Below are positions 20,411 through 28,697 of a stretch of 64,000 bases of DNA, piece after piece. The notes beneath the pieces are model-generated. The model ran no database searches. It was not told the DNA's origin and saw only the letters and a program-made list of their open reading frames with translations. A program made the translations under genes and the position numbers. Positions within the stretch are counted from its first letter, which is position 1; the number at the start of each line of letters is the position of its first letter. Origin of the DNA: Aggregicoccus sp. 17bor-14 (lineage in GTDB: Bacteria; Myxococcota; Myxococcia; Myxococcales; Myxococcaceae); contig NZ_VJZZ01000013.1 in assembly GCF_009659535.1 (NCBI RefSeq), positions 62,001 through 126,000 of the forward strand, in the 5' to 3' direction.

Positions 20411-23179
20411 ATGACCTTCGCAGACCTCATCGAAGCCCAGCAGGAGCGCCTCATCGAGCGGTGGCTCGAGCAGGTGCGCCCCTTCGCCCCGCGCGAGGGC
20501 CTCACCCGCGAGCAGCGGGTGGACTCGCTGCCCCGCTTCCTCGCCGAGCTCGCGCACGCGCTCCGCGACCCGGCGCAGGAGGGGGAGCCTCCCGACTGCG
20601 ACACCATCTCCCGCGCGCACGGCGCGCAGCGCCATGCGCTGGGCTACACGACGAGCGCGGTGGCCCACGAGTACCCGCTGCTCCAGGAGACCCTGCTGCA
20701 GGGGGCGATGGAGGCGGGGGTGACGGTGCAGGCCCGCGAGGCCATCCTGCTCGCGCGCTGCATGGGGGTGGCCGCCGCCGAGGCGCTCAGCCACTTCGTC
20801 TCCGAGCAGGAGCGCGGGCTGCGCGGCGAGTCGGTGGCCGCGCGCCAGCGTGCGGCGCGGGACCAGGCGGCGGAGGCCCGGGCGCGCGAGAGCGAGGCGC
20901 GGCTGCGGGCGGTGCTGGACGCCATCCCCCACCTCATCAACTTCGTGGACGCGCAGCAGCGCTACCTGCTGGTGAACCACGCCTACCGCGGCTGGTTCGG
21001 CGTCGAGCCCGAGGCGGTGGTGGGGCGCAGCGTGCGCGAGGTGGTGGGCGAGGAGAACTACGGGGCCATCCGGCCCTTCCTCGAGCGCGCGCTCGCGGGG
21101 GAGGAGACCCACTACGAGCTGCCCTTCGTGTACAGGGGCGGGCGCCGCGGCCATGCGCACGGCCACTACGTGCCCTACCGCGGCCCGGACGGGCAGGTGC
21201 TGGGGGTGGTGGCGCTGGTGCAGGACATCACCGAGCGCCACCAGCTGACGGCCGCGCTGCAGGCGGCCCGCGCCGAGCTGGAGGTGGAGCGCGAGCGGCT
21301 GCAGAGCCTCTTCGAGCACGCGCCCGCCATCGTGTGCACCCTGCGCGGCCCCGAGCATGTCTTCGAAAGGGTGAACCCGCTCTACCAGCGCGCCGTGGGC
21401 GGCGAGCGACCGCTGGTGGGACTGCCGCTGCGCGAGGCGCTGCCCGAGGTGGTGGAGCAGGGCTTCGTCGCGCTGCTCGACCGCGTGTACCAGACGGGCG
21501 AGCCCTACGTGGGACACGAGGTGCCCCTGCGCCTGGACCGGCGCGGGGACGGGCGGCTCGAGGACACGCACTGGACCTTCGTGTACCAGCCCATGCGCGA
21601 CGAGCGCGGCGAGGTGCGGGGCATTGCCGCCTTCGGCTTCGAGGTGACGGAGCAGGTGCGCGCGCGGCAGCAGGCGGAGGCCGCCACGGCCGAGGCCCAT
21701 GCCGCGGCGCAGGCGCTGGAGGCCAGCGAGGCGCGCCTGAGCCAGTTCTTCGAGCTCACCCCGGACCTGCTCGCCATCGCCTCGCTGGAGGACGGGCACT
21801 GGAAGCGCGTGAACCTGGCGATGAGCGCCGTGCTGGGCTTCAGCGAGGAGGAGCTGCTCGCCACGCCCTTCTTCGACATCGTCCACCCGGAGGACCGCCC
21901 GCGCTCGGAGGCGGCCGCGGGCCGGCTCGCGCAGGGCGAGCGGCTGGTGGACTTCGAGCACCGCGTGCGGTGCAAGGACGGCAGCTACCGCTGGATTGCC
22001 TGGTACACGGCCTCCGTCCCCGAGCAGGGGCTGATGTACTGCGCCGGCCGCGACGTGACGCAGCAGCGGCAGGCGCGTGAGGCGGCCGAGGCGAGCCGCG
22101 CGGAGCTGGAGGCCATCTTCGAGAGCCTCCCGGACGCGGTCTACGTGGGCGGGCCGGGCGGCATCGACCGCGCCAACGCGTCCGCGCTCGCCATGCTGGG
22201 CTACTCGGACGTGGCGGAGCTCAACCGCAACATCGCCACCCTGGCCGAGCAGATCCAGACGCGGCGCGCGGACAGCGGCGCCTTCATCCCGGTGGAGGAG
22301 CAGGCCTTCACGCACGCGCTGCAGGGCACGCCGGACGTGCAGGAGGTGCGCATCCGCCACCTGCGCACGGGCGAGGAGCGCGTGGTGCGCGCCTCCTGCG
22401 CGCCCATCCGCGTGGGCGGCGAGGTGGTGGGCGCGGTGGCGATCAACACCGACATCACCGAGCGCAAGCGCACCGAGCTCGCGCTGCAGGAGCGTGTGCA
22501 GTTCGAGCAGCAGCTCATCGGTATCGTGAGCCACGACCTGCGCGGCCCGCTGCAGGCCATCCTGCTCTCGGTGCAGGGGCTCTTGCGCACGCCCGCGCTG
22601 GACACGCGCACCACGCGCGCGGCGGTGCGGGTGCAGGGCTCGGCCGAGCGCGCGCTGCGCCTGGTGCGCGACCTGCTGGACTTCACCCGCGCGCGCGTGG
22701 GCGGAGGCATCCCGCTCGAGCGCCGGCCGCTGGACCTGCACGCGCTGGTCGCCGGCGCGCTCGAGGAGCTGGAGGCCGCCTTTCCCGAGCGCGAGGTGCG
22801 CCTGCGCACCGAGGGGGACGGCCACGGCGCGTGGGACGCGGACCGGCTGGTGCAGGTGCTGGAGAACCTGGTGACCAACGCGCTGAAGTACAGCCCGGAG
22901 GCAACCCCCGTGCAGGTGCACACCCGCGGCGAGGAGGGCCACGTGCTGCTCGAGGTGCACAACGCCGGGGCGCCCATCGCGCCCGAGCTGCTGCCGCGCA
23001 TCTTCGAGCCCCTGCAGCGCGCCACCGCGGAGCTGGACCGGCAGGGGCGCAGCGTGGGGCTGGGGCTCTACATCGTGAAGCAGCTGGTGGAGGCCCACGG
23101 GGGCCGCGTGGGCGTGCGCTCCACTGCCGAGGAGGGCACCACCTTCACCGTGCGCCTGCCGCGCGGCAGCCCGCCCTGA
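20411..23179 (+). CDS. RsbRD_N-PASx4 sensor histidine kinase
   Basis: 922 aa, soluble. Residues 1-145 resemble the RsbRD N-terminal sensor domain (a helical, globin-like fold seen in stressosome proteins). Four PAS-type domains follow, at about 160-275, 290-420, 440-555 and 565-690. HisKA has His708 in SHDLRGPL, signature LLDFTRARVGGGIP, and HATPase has Asn-type G1 box HNAGAPIA and GLGLYIV. It starts at the ATG directly after a REP element. Co-directional with the B12 operon and possibly part of it. The many PAS domains imply several ligands, but no heme- or flavin-specific residues are evident to me. Confidence 0.92.
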   Translation: MTFADLIEAQQERLIERWLEQVRPFAPREGLTREQRVDSLPRFLAELAHALRDPAQEGEPPDCDTISRAHGAQRHALGYTTSAVAHEYPLLQETLLQGAMEAGVTVQAREAILLARCMGVAAAEALSHFVSEQERGLRGESVAARQRAARDQAAEARARESEARLRAVLDAIPHLINFVDAQQRYLLVNHAYRGWFGVEPEAVVGRSVREVVGEENYGAIRPFLERALAGEETHYELPFVYRGGRRGHAHGHYVPYRGPDGQVLGVVALVQDITERHQLTAALQAARAELEVERERLQSLFEHAPAIVCTLRGPEHVFERVNPLYQRAVGGERPLVGLPLREALPEVVEQGFVALLDRVYQTGEPYVGHEVPLRLDRRGDGRLEDTHWTFVYQPMRDERGEVRGIAAFGFEVTEQVRARQQAEAATAEAHAAAQALEASEARLSQFFELTPDLLAIASLEDGHWKRVNLAMSAVLGFSEEELLATPFFDIVHPEDRPRSEAAAGRLAQGERLVDFEHRVRCKDGSYRWIAWYTASVPEQGLMYCAGRDVTQQRQAREAAEASRAELEAIFESLPDAVYVGGPGGIDRANASALAMLGYSDVAELNRNIATLAEQIQTRRADSGAFIPVEEQAFTHALQGTPDVQEVRIRHLRTGEERVVRASCAPIRVGGEVVGAVAINTDITERKRTELALQERVQFEQQLIGIVSHDLRGPLQAILLSVQGLLRTPALDTRTTRAAVRVQGSAERALRLVRDLLDFTRARVGGGIPLERRPLDLHALVAGALEELEAAFPEREVRLRTEGDGHGAWDADRLVQVLENLVTNALKYSPEATPVQVHTRGEEGHVLLEVHNAGAPIAPELLPRIFEPLQRATAELDRQGRSVGLGLYIVKQLVEAHGGRVGVRSTAEEGTTFTVRLPRGSPP

Positions 23180-23248
23180 GCCCGCCCGTCCCCCGGCCCG
23201 CAGGACAGGGGGGAGGCCGCGTGCGCACCGCCGGATTAGAGTAGGGGG

Positions 23249-24382
23249 GTGGACACCCCGAGCTCCAGCGCACCGCCGCCCCGCCTACAGGAGGCCCCGC
23301 GCGGAAGGGTGTGGCTCGTGGAGGACAGCCCCCTGGAGGCCGAGCAGGCGCGCGCGCTCCTGGCGGACGCCCACGAGGTGCGCGTCTTCACCGACGGGGC
23401 CTCCTTCCTCGAGGCCCTCGAGGAGAACGCGGGAGCGGACGGGGTGGACCTCGTCGTGCTCGACTGGCGCCTGCCCGGGGTGTCGGGGCTCGAGGCCTGC
23501 CGCTTCCTGCGCGAGCGCTACGACGAGGTGATGCTCCCGGTGCTGGTGCTCACCGCGAGCACCGCGCGCGAGGACCGCACGCAGGCGCTCGCCGCCGGGG
23601 CCAACGACTTCGTGAGCAAGCCCTACGACGCGCTGGAGCTGCTCGCGCGCGCGCGCACCCTGGTGCGCACGCGCCGGCTCGCGCAGGCCCAGCGCGAGCG
23701 CGTGCAGTTCGAGCAGGAGTTCGTGGGCATCGTCAGCCACGATCTGCGCACCCCGCTCGCCGCAGTGCGCCTCACCGCGGAGACGCTGCTGCACGACGGG
23801 TCGCTGGACGGGCGCGCGGCCCAGGCCATCGTGCGCATCCAGAGCGCCGCCGAGCACACCCTGGGGCTGGTGCGCGACCTGCTGGACTTCACCCGCGCGC
23901 GCATGGGCGGGGGCATCCCCGTGCTGCGCCGGCCGCTGGACCTGCACGCCGTGGTGCAGGAGGCGCTGCAGGAGGTGCAGGCCGCCTACCCGGAGCGCGA
24001 GCTGCGCGTGGAGGTGCAGGGCAGCGGCGAGGGACTGTGGGACGGGCGCCGCATGGCCCAGGTGGTGGAGAACCTGGCGAGCAACGCGCTCAAATACAGC
24101 CCGGAGGGCACCCCGGTGCGCGTGAGCACCCGCGGGGAGGCGGACCAGGTGGTGCTCGAGGTGCACAACGCGGGCGACCCGCTCGCCCCCGAGCTGCAGG
24201 CGCGCCTCTTCGAGCCGCTGCAGCGCGGCGCCCCCGGCCTGGACGCGGCCCAGGACCGCAGCGTGGGGCTGGGGCTCTACATCGTGCGGCAGCTGGTGCG
24301 GGCGCACGGTGGCAGCGTGGAGGTGCGCTCGTCGGGAGAGGAGGGCACGCTGTTCCGCGTGTGCCTGCCGCGCGGGCCCTAG
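23249..24382 (+). CDS. Receiver-histidine kinase
   Basis: 377 aa from the GTG at 23249. Receiver at about 15-140 (VEDSP, Asp72 in LDWRLPG, SKPYD with the canonical Lys), then HisKA directly, with His164 in SHDLRTPL, signature LLDFTRARMGGGIP, and HATPase with Asn-type G1 box HNAGDPLA and GLGLYIV. No PAS domain, so input must come through the receiver. Its kinase is closely related to that of the preceding RsbRD-PAS kinase, including the PLQRG segment. Its TAG ends at 24382 and the convergent cheB stop begins at 24383, with no bases between. Confidence 0.92.
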   Translation: MDTPSSSAPPPRLQEAPRGRVWLVEDSPLEAEQARALLADAHEVRVFTDGASFLEALEENAGADGVDLVVLDWRLPGVSGLEACRFLRERYDEVMLPVLVLTASTAREDRTQALAAGANDFVSKPYDALELLARARTLVRTRRLAQAQRERVQFEQEFVGIVSHDLRTPLAAVRLTAETLLHDGSLDGRAAQAIVRIQSAAEHTLGLVRDLLDFTRARMGGGIPVLRRPLDLHAVVQEALQEVQAAYPERELRVEVQGSGEGLWDGRRMAQVVENLASNALKYSPEGTPVRVSTRGEADQVVLEVHNAGDPLAPELQARLFEPLQRGAPGLDAAQDRSVGLGLYIVRQLVRAHGGSVEVRSSGEEGTLFRVCLPRGP

Positions 24383-25441
24383 CTACACGCGCGCGAGCAG
24401 CGCCGCGGCCATGCGCTCCAGCGGCACCTTTCCCGAGGACAGCCCTGCCTCGTCCACCGAGCGCGGCATCCCGTAGACGACGCAGGAGCTCTGGGCCTCG
24501 GTGAGCACGCGGCCGCCGGCCGCCCGCACGCGCCGCGCGCCCTCGAGCCCGTCGTTGCCCATGCCGGTGAGCACCACCGCGAGCACGTCCTTGCCCCAGG
24601 CCCGCGCCGCGCTCTCGAAGAGCACGTCCACCGCGGGCCGGTGCGGCGTGGTGAGCGGCTCCAGGTCCAGGCGCGCCACGCAGGCCTCGCCCCGCCCCTC
24701 CAGCTTCAGGTGCAGCCCCGCGCGCGCGAGCACCGCCCGGCCCGGGCGCAGCGCGAGCCCGTCCGAGGCCTCGAGCACCTCGAGCGCGCACTGGGTGTTC
24801 AGCCGCTCGGCGAGCGCCTGGGTGTAGCCGGGCGGGATGTGCAGCGCGATGGCCACCGGGCTGGGGAAGTCCGGGGGCAGCGCCATCAGCAGGCGGGTGA
24901 GGGCCTGCGGGCCGCCGGTGGAGGTGCCGATGACCACGAGGGGGGTATCCGTGGCGGGGGCCCGGGGAGGCGGAGCTTCGTCAGGCACCCTCACCCCATC
25001 CCTCTCCCGGAGGGAGAGGGGGTCGGGCAGGGGGCGGGCTCCGGCGGCGATGCGCACCTTGGCCACCAGCTCGTCCGCCAGCTCGTAGAGGCGGTCCGTG
25101 GCCAGCGCCGTGGGCTTGTGCACGAGCTCCACCGCGCCCGCCTGCATCGCGGCCATGGCCAGCTCGCTCTCCGAGTCCGCCATGCTCACCACGACGACGC
25201 GCGGCGGAGTGGGGCCGTGCAGCGCCTTGAGCACCCCCACCCCGTCCAGCCCCGGCATCACCAGGTCCAGCGTGACCACGTCCGGGCGCAGCTCGGCGAT
25301 CTTCTCCAGCGCGTCCAGCCCGTCGCGCGCGGTGCCCACCACCTCCAGGCCCTCCGCGCGCGAGAGCGCCTCGCGCAGCACCTTGCGCGCGAAGGCGGAG
25401 TCGTCCACCACCAGGACACGAATGGGAGCGGGGCCGCTCAT
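24383..25441 (-). CDS. cheB: Chemotaxis protein-glutamate methylesterase CheB
   Basis: 352 aa, full length. Receiver 1-125 (VVDDS, Asp59, HKPTA) and methylesterase domain about 163-350, with the active-site Ser in GTSTGG near 173, His in HIPPGYT and Asp in TGMGNDG. It removes methyl groups from chemoreceptors (and can deamidate Gln) when its receiver is phosphorylated by CheA. The interdomain linker, residues about 140-152, is encoded by a REP-type repeat (DPLSLRERDGVRV). It is last in the seven-gene operon; its ATG overlaps the cheR stop (ATGA). Confidence 0.96.
   Translation of the reverse strand: MSGPAPIRVLVVDDSAFARKVLREALSRAEGLEVVGTARDGLDALEKIAELRPDVVTLDLVMPGLDGVGVLKALHGPTPPRVVVVSMADSESELAMAAMQAGAVELVHKPTALATDRLYELADELVAKVRIAAGARPLPDPLSLRERDGVRVPDEAPPPRAPATDTPLVVIGTSTGGPQALTRLLMALPPDFPSPVAIALHIPPGYTQALAERLNTQCALEVLEASDGLALRPGRAVLARAGLHLKLEGRGEACVARLDLEPLTTPHRPAVDVLFESAARAWGKDVLAVVLTGMGNDGLEGARRVRAAGGRVLTEAQSSCVVYGMPRSVDEAGLSSGKVPLERMAAALLARV
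24986..25024. repeat. REP element inside cheB linker codons
   Basis: CACCCTCACCCCATCC followed by CTCTCCCGGAGGGAGAGG: same REP family as 11916 and 20372, with palindromic core CTCTCCC-GG-AGGGAGAG. It lies inside the cheB reading frame, in phase, and encodes the CheB linker between receiver and esterase. Confidence 0.8.
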
Positions 25442-26274
25442 CGCGCCGCCTCCTTCGTGTAGAAGAACGCGCCGCCTTTCTCCTCGCACAGGAGCTGGGT
25501 GCCGAAGCGCAGCAGGCTCTCGCTCGTGCCCACCAGCAGGTGGCCGCCGGGCTCGAGCGCGGTGGTGAGCGACTCGACGACGCGGCGGGCCGTCTCGTCG
25601 CTGAAGTAGATCATCACGTTGCGGCAGAGGATGACGTGGAAGCGGCCCAGGGCCGCCACCTGCTTCGGGTCCACCAGGTTCACGCGCTTCCACTGCACCT
25701 GCTCGCGCAGCTCCGCGCGCACGGTGGCACTCTCGCTGCCCGGGGCCACGTCGAGGAAGCGCCCGTCGATGCCCGGGGGCAGCGCGCGCAAGGAGCGCCG
25801 GCCGAACTCGCCGCGCTGCGCGCGCTCCAGCACCTTCTGGCTGATGTCGCTCGCCACCAGCTCCACGCGGCTGCCCGCGCCCGAGAGGCCGCGCTCGGCG
25901 AGCATCATCGCCAGCGTGAGCGGCTCCTCGCCGGTGGAGCAGGCGGCGCTCCACACGCGGGTGGTGAGCCCCTGGCGCGCGCGCGGCACCAGCACTCCGT
26001 CCACCAGGGCGCGCAGCTGGTCCACCTCGCGGAAGAAGTAGGTCTCGTGGACGGTGAGCGTGTCGATGAGCGCGTCGAGCGCCGCGGGGCCTGCGGGGTC
26101 GTAGCGGAGGAAGTAGTAGTAGTCGAGCAGCGAGTCGAAGCCCGCCTCGAGCGCGCGCTCGCTGACCTTCTCCGCGAGCAGCTCCTGGTCGGAGGGCGCG
26201 TAGTGCAGGCCCGCGCGCGCCTCGATGAGGCCGCTGAGGATGGAGAAGACGGGGGGGGAGAGCGGCAGGGCCAT
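25438..26274 (-). CDS. cheR: Chemoreceptor methyltransferase CheR
   Basis: 278 aa. The helical N-terminal domain (about 1-80) has TVHETYFFRE, and the C-terminal SAM-binding domain has SAACSTGEEPLTLA, ASDISQ and CRNVMIYF. It methylates receptor glutamates with S-adenosylmethionine, presumably on the giant cytoplasmic receptor of this operon. No TPR extension, unlike FrzF. Start overlaps the stop of the HEAT gene by one base (TGATG); stop overlaps the cheB ATG. Confidence 0.96.
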   Translation of the reverse strand: MALPLSPPVFSILSGLIEARAGLHYAPSDQELLAEKVSERALEAGFDSLLDYYYFLRYDPAGPAALDALIDTLTVHETYFFREVDQLRALVDGVLVPRARQGLTTRVWSAACSTGEEPLTLAMMLAERGLSGAGSRVELVASDISQKVLERAQRGEFGRRSLRALPPGIDGRFLDVAPGSESATVRAELREQVQWKRVNLVDPKQVAALGRFHVILCRNVMIYFSDETARRVVESLTTALEPGGHLLVGTSESLLRFGTQLLCEEKGGAFFYTKEAAR

Positions 26275-28697
26275 CAGCGTCCCAGCGCCTCCGTGCACAG
26301 GCGGCGCACCTCGGGATCCGGGTCCTCTTCCGCAGCGCTGGCGAGCGCGGCGTGGGCCGCGGGGCCCAGCTGCGCGAGCGCGCTCGCGGCGGCCCGGCGC
26401 GAGTGGGCGTGGCCGCCCTTGAGCGTGTCCACCAGCGCGGCCGTGGCGTCCGCGCGCCCCATCCTGGCGAGTGCGGCCACCACCAGCGGCGCCACCTCCT
26501 CGTCCGCGGACTCGAGCCCCGCCTGCAGCCCGGCGATGCGCCCGGGCACCGGCTGCGCGAGCGCGGAGAGGGCGGCGGCGCGCGCGGCCGGATGCGCGAG
26601 CAGCCCCACCAGCAGGGCCGTGGCGGCGGGCTCCTCGCGCGCGGCGAGGAAGCCGAGCGCCGCGGTGCGCACGCTCTCGTCCGGGTCGTGCGCGGCGCGG
26701 CCCAGCGCGGGCAGCACCTCGGGCGGCCCTCCTCCACCCCCGGGGGCATTGCCGCCGAACGCCGCGAGCGCGCTCACCGCGACGAGCCGCGTGGCGGCAT
26801 CCGGCGCATCCAGCGCCGAGAGCAGCGCGGGCAGGCTGTCCACCTGGCGCTGCGCGCCCAGGCCCAGGAGGGCCGCGCGCTGCAGGTCCGCGTCCGGAGC
26901 GCTCGCCGCGCGGCGCAGCGCCGCGAGCGCGGCCGGGGTGCGCAGGTGCGCGAGCGCCTCGACGGCCGCCACCCGCACCTGCCCCGCCTCGTCGTCCATC
27001 AGCGCCACCACCTCGTCCACGGCCCCGGCATCTCCGCGCCGGCCCAGCGACTGGCAGGCGTAGTAGCGCACCCACGCGTCCGCGTCCTTCAGGCCCGCGC
27101 GCAGTACCTCCGTCACCTGCTCCTCACCAGACACCTGGCCCAGCGCGCGCATCGCGCTGGCCCGGGTGCGCGGCGCCGCGTGGCGGGCTGCCTGCAGCAG
27201 CGCCTGCAGGGCGCGCGGGTCCTCGAGGAAGGGCAGGCCGAAGAGGGCCGCGTCGCGCAGGCGCTCGTCCTCGGAGTCCACCGCGGCGAGCAGCGGCTCG
27301 AGGCCCTTCGCGTAGCCGAAGTACGCGATGATGCGCAGGGCGGCGCGGCGCACCCGGGTGTCCGGGCTGCCGGCGGCCGCGAGCGCGAGCGCCTCGGTGC
27401 GCGGGCTGCCCAGGGACTGGATGGCGCCCTGGGCCGCCTGGGCCACGCGCGCGTCCGCGTCCGCGAGCCGCGCGAAGAGCGGCTCCACCGCGCCCACGTC
27501 CCCGATGCGCGCGAGCGTCTCGCAGGCGAGCGCGCGCACCGCCGGGTCGCGGTCCTCGAGGCAGGCGAGGATGTCGCCCACCGCGGCGGCCTTCCGCCCC
27601 ACCAGCGGCAGCAGCACGAGCCGCCGCGCGCTCTCGCCGGAGCGCAGCGCGAGCCGCACCTGCTCCTCCACGCCCTCGTCCACGGCCGCGGCGCTCCCGG
27701 CGCTCGCGCCCGTGCGCTCGCCCAGCGCGCGCGCGGCGGCGTAGGCCACCGGGGGCTCGGCATCCAGCAGGTCGATGAGCGCGGCCACGGCCTCGCCCCC
27801 GCCCACCCAGCCCAGCAGCCGGCCCAGGGCCACGCGCTCCGCTACGTCCGCGCCCGGCAGGCAGCGGGTGAGGCGGCGGCCCAGCGCGGGGCCCGCGGCC
27901 GCGAGCGCCTCGGCCACCGCGTGGCTCACCCCGAGCCGCACCACCTGCGCCTCGTGCACCTCGAGCAGGCTGGTCGCGGCCACGCGCGCGTGCGCCTCAC
28001 CCGCGCGAGACAGCAGCCCTACCAGGGGCGGCACCGCGCGCTCATCGCCGGTGCGCCCCAGGGCGCGCGCGGCCTCCAGCGCGTACACGGGGCTCTCCAG
28101 CAGGGACACCAGCGGCGCCACCGCGCGCGCGTCCCCGGTGCGCCCCAGCACGTCGATGGCGGGGAAGGTGCGGAAGAAGTTGCCGCTGGTGGCCGAGGCG
28201 ATGAGCGCGTCCACCGCGGCGCCGCCGCCCACCCGGCCCAGCGCCTCGATGGCCGCCACGGCCACGTTGTCGTCCGGGTGCGCGGTGAGGCGCGCGAGCA
28301 GCGGGGCGGCCTCGGCGCTGCGCCGCCGGCCCAGCACCTGGGCGGCGTCGTACACGACGGCGGCGTCCGGGTGCTCCACCAGCCCCGCCACGGCCCCCTC
28401 CGCGTCGCCGCTCGAGGCGCTCAGCGCGTCCACGGCCGCCGCGATGCGCGCCTCGTTGTCGCGGCCGCGCACCAGCACCTCGCACAGGGGGCCCACGGCC
28501 ACGTCGCCCAGCTGCGCGAGCGCCGCGACCACGCCGCGGCGCACCGCCCAGCTCGGGTCGTCCAGGCGCGAGACGAGCGGGGCCACGCCCGCGGCGCCCT
28601 GGCGCGCGAGCGCCTCCACCTCGTCCAGGCGGCGGCGGTCCGCGGCGGAGAGCGAGAGCCGGGAGGCTGCGGACGACGCTGCGGGGGCGGACGTCAC
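26274..28697 (-). CDS. HEAT-repeat protein of chemosensory operon
   Basis: 807 aa from a GTG that overlaps the receptor stop (GTGA). Almost the whole length is built of HEAT/PBS-lyase type helical repeats of about 31 residues, for example [36 protein letters not shown] and [16 protein letters not shown] estimate 20-25 repeats. No enzymatic motif, signal peptide or membrane segment. HEAT-repeat proteins accompany some myxobacterial chemosensory clusters (Cpc7 in the M. xanthus Che7 system), where they act as adaptors. Here it sits between the receptor and cheR, so a scaffold or output-coupling role is inferred. Confidence 0.9.
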   Translation of the reverse strand: MTSAPAASSAASRLSLSAADRRRLDEVEALARQGAAGVAPLVSRLDDPSWAVRRGVVAALAQLGDVAVGPLCEVLVRGRDNEARIAAAVDALSASSGDAEGAVAGLVEHPDAAVVYDAAQVLGRRRSAEAAPLLARLTAHPDDNVAVAAIEALGRVGGGAAVDALIASATSGNFFRTFPAIDVLGRTGDARAVAPLVSLLESPVYALEAARALGRTGDERAVPPLVGLLSRAGEAHARVAATSLLEVHEAQVVRLGVSHAVAEALAAAGPALGRRLTRCLPGADVAERVALGRLLGWVGGGEAVAALIDLLDAEPPVAYAAARALGERTGASAGSAAAVDEGVEEQVRLALRSGESARRLVLLPLVGRKAAAVGDILACLEDRDPAVRALACETLARIGDVGAVEPLFARLADADARVAQAAQGAIQSLGSPRTEALALAAAGSPDTRVRRAALRIIAYFGYAKGLEPLLAAVDSEDERLRDAALFGLPFLEDPRALQALLQAARHAAPRTRASAMRALGQVSGEEQVTEVLRAGLKDADAWVRYYACQSLGRRGDAGAVDEVVALMDDEAGQVRVAAVEALAHLRTPAALAALRRAASAPDADLQRAALLGLGAQRQVDSLPALLSALDAPDAATRLVAVSALAAFGGNAPGGGGGPPEVLPALGRAAHDPDESVRTAALGFLAAREEPAATALLVGLLAHPAARAAALSALAQPVPGRIAGLQAGLESADEEVAPLVVAALARMGRADATAALVDTLKGGHAHSRRAAASALAQLGPAAHAALASAAEEDPDPEVRRLCTEALGR

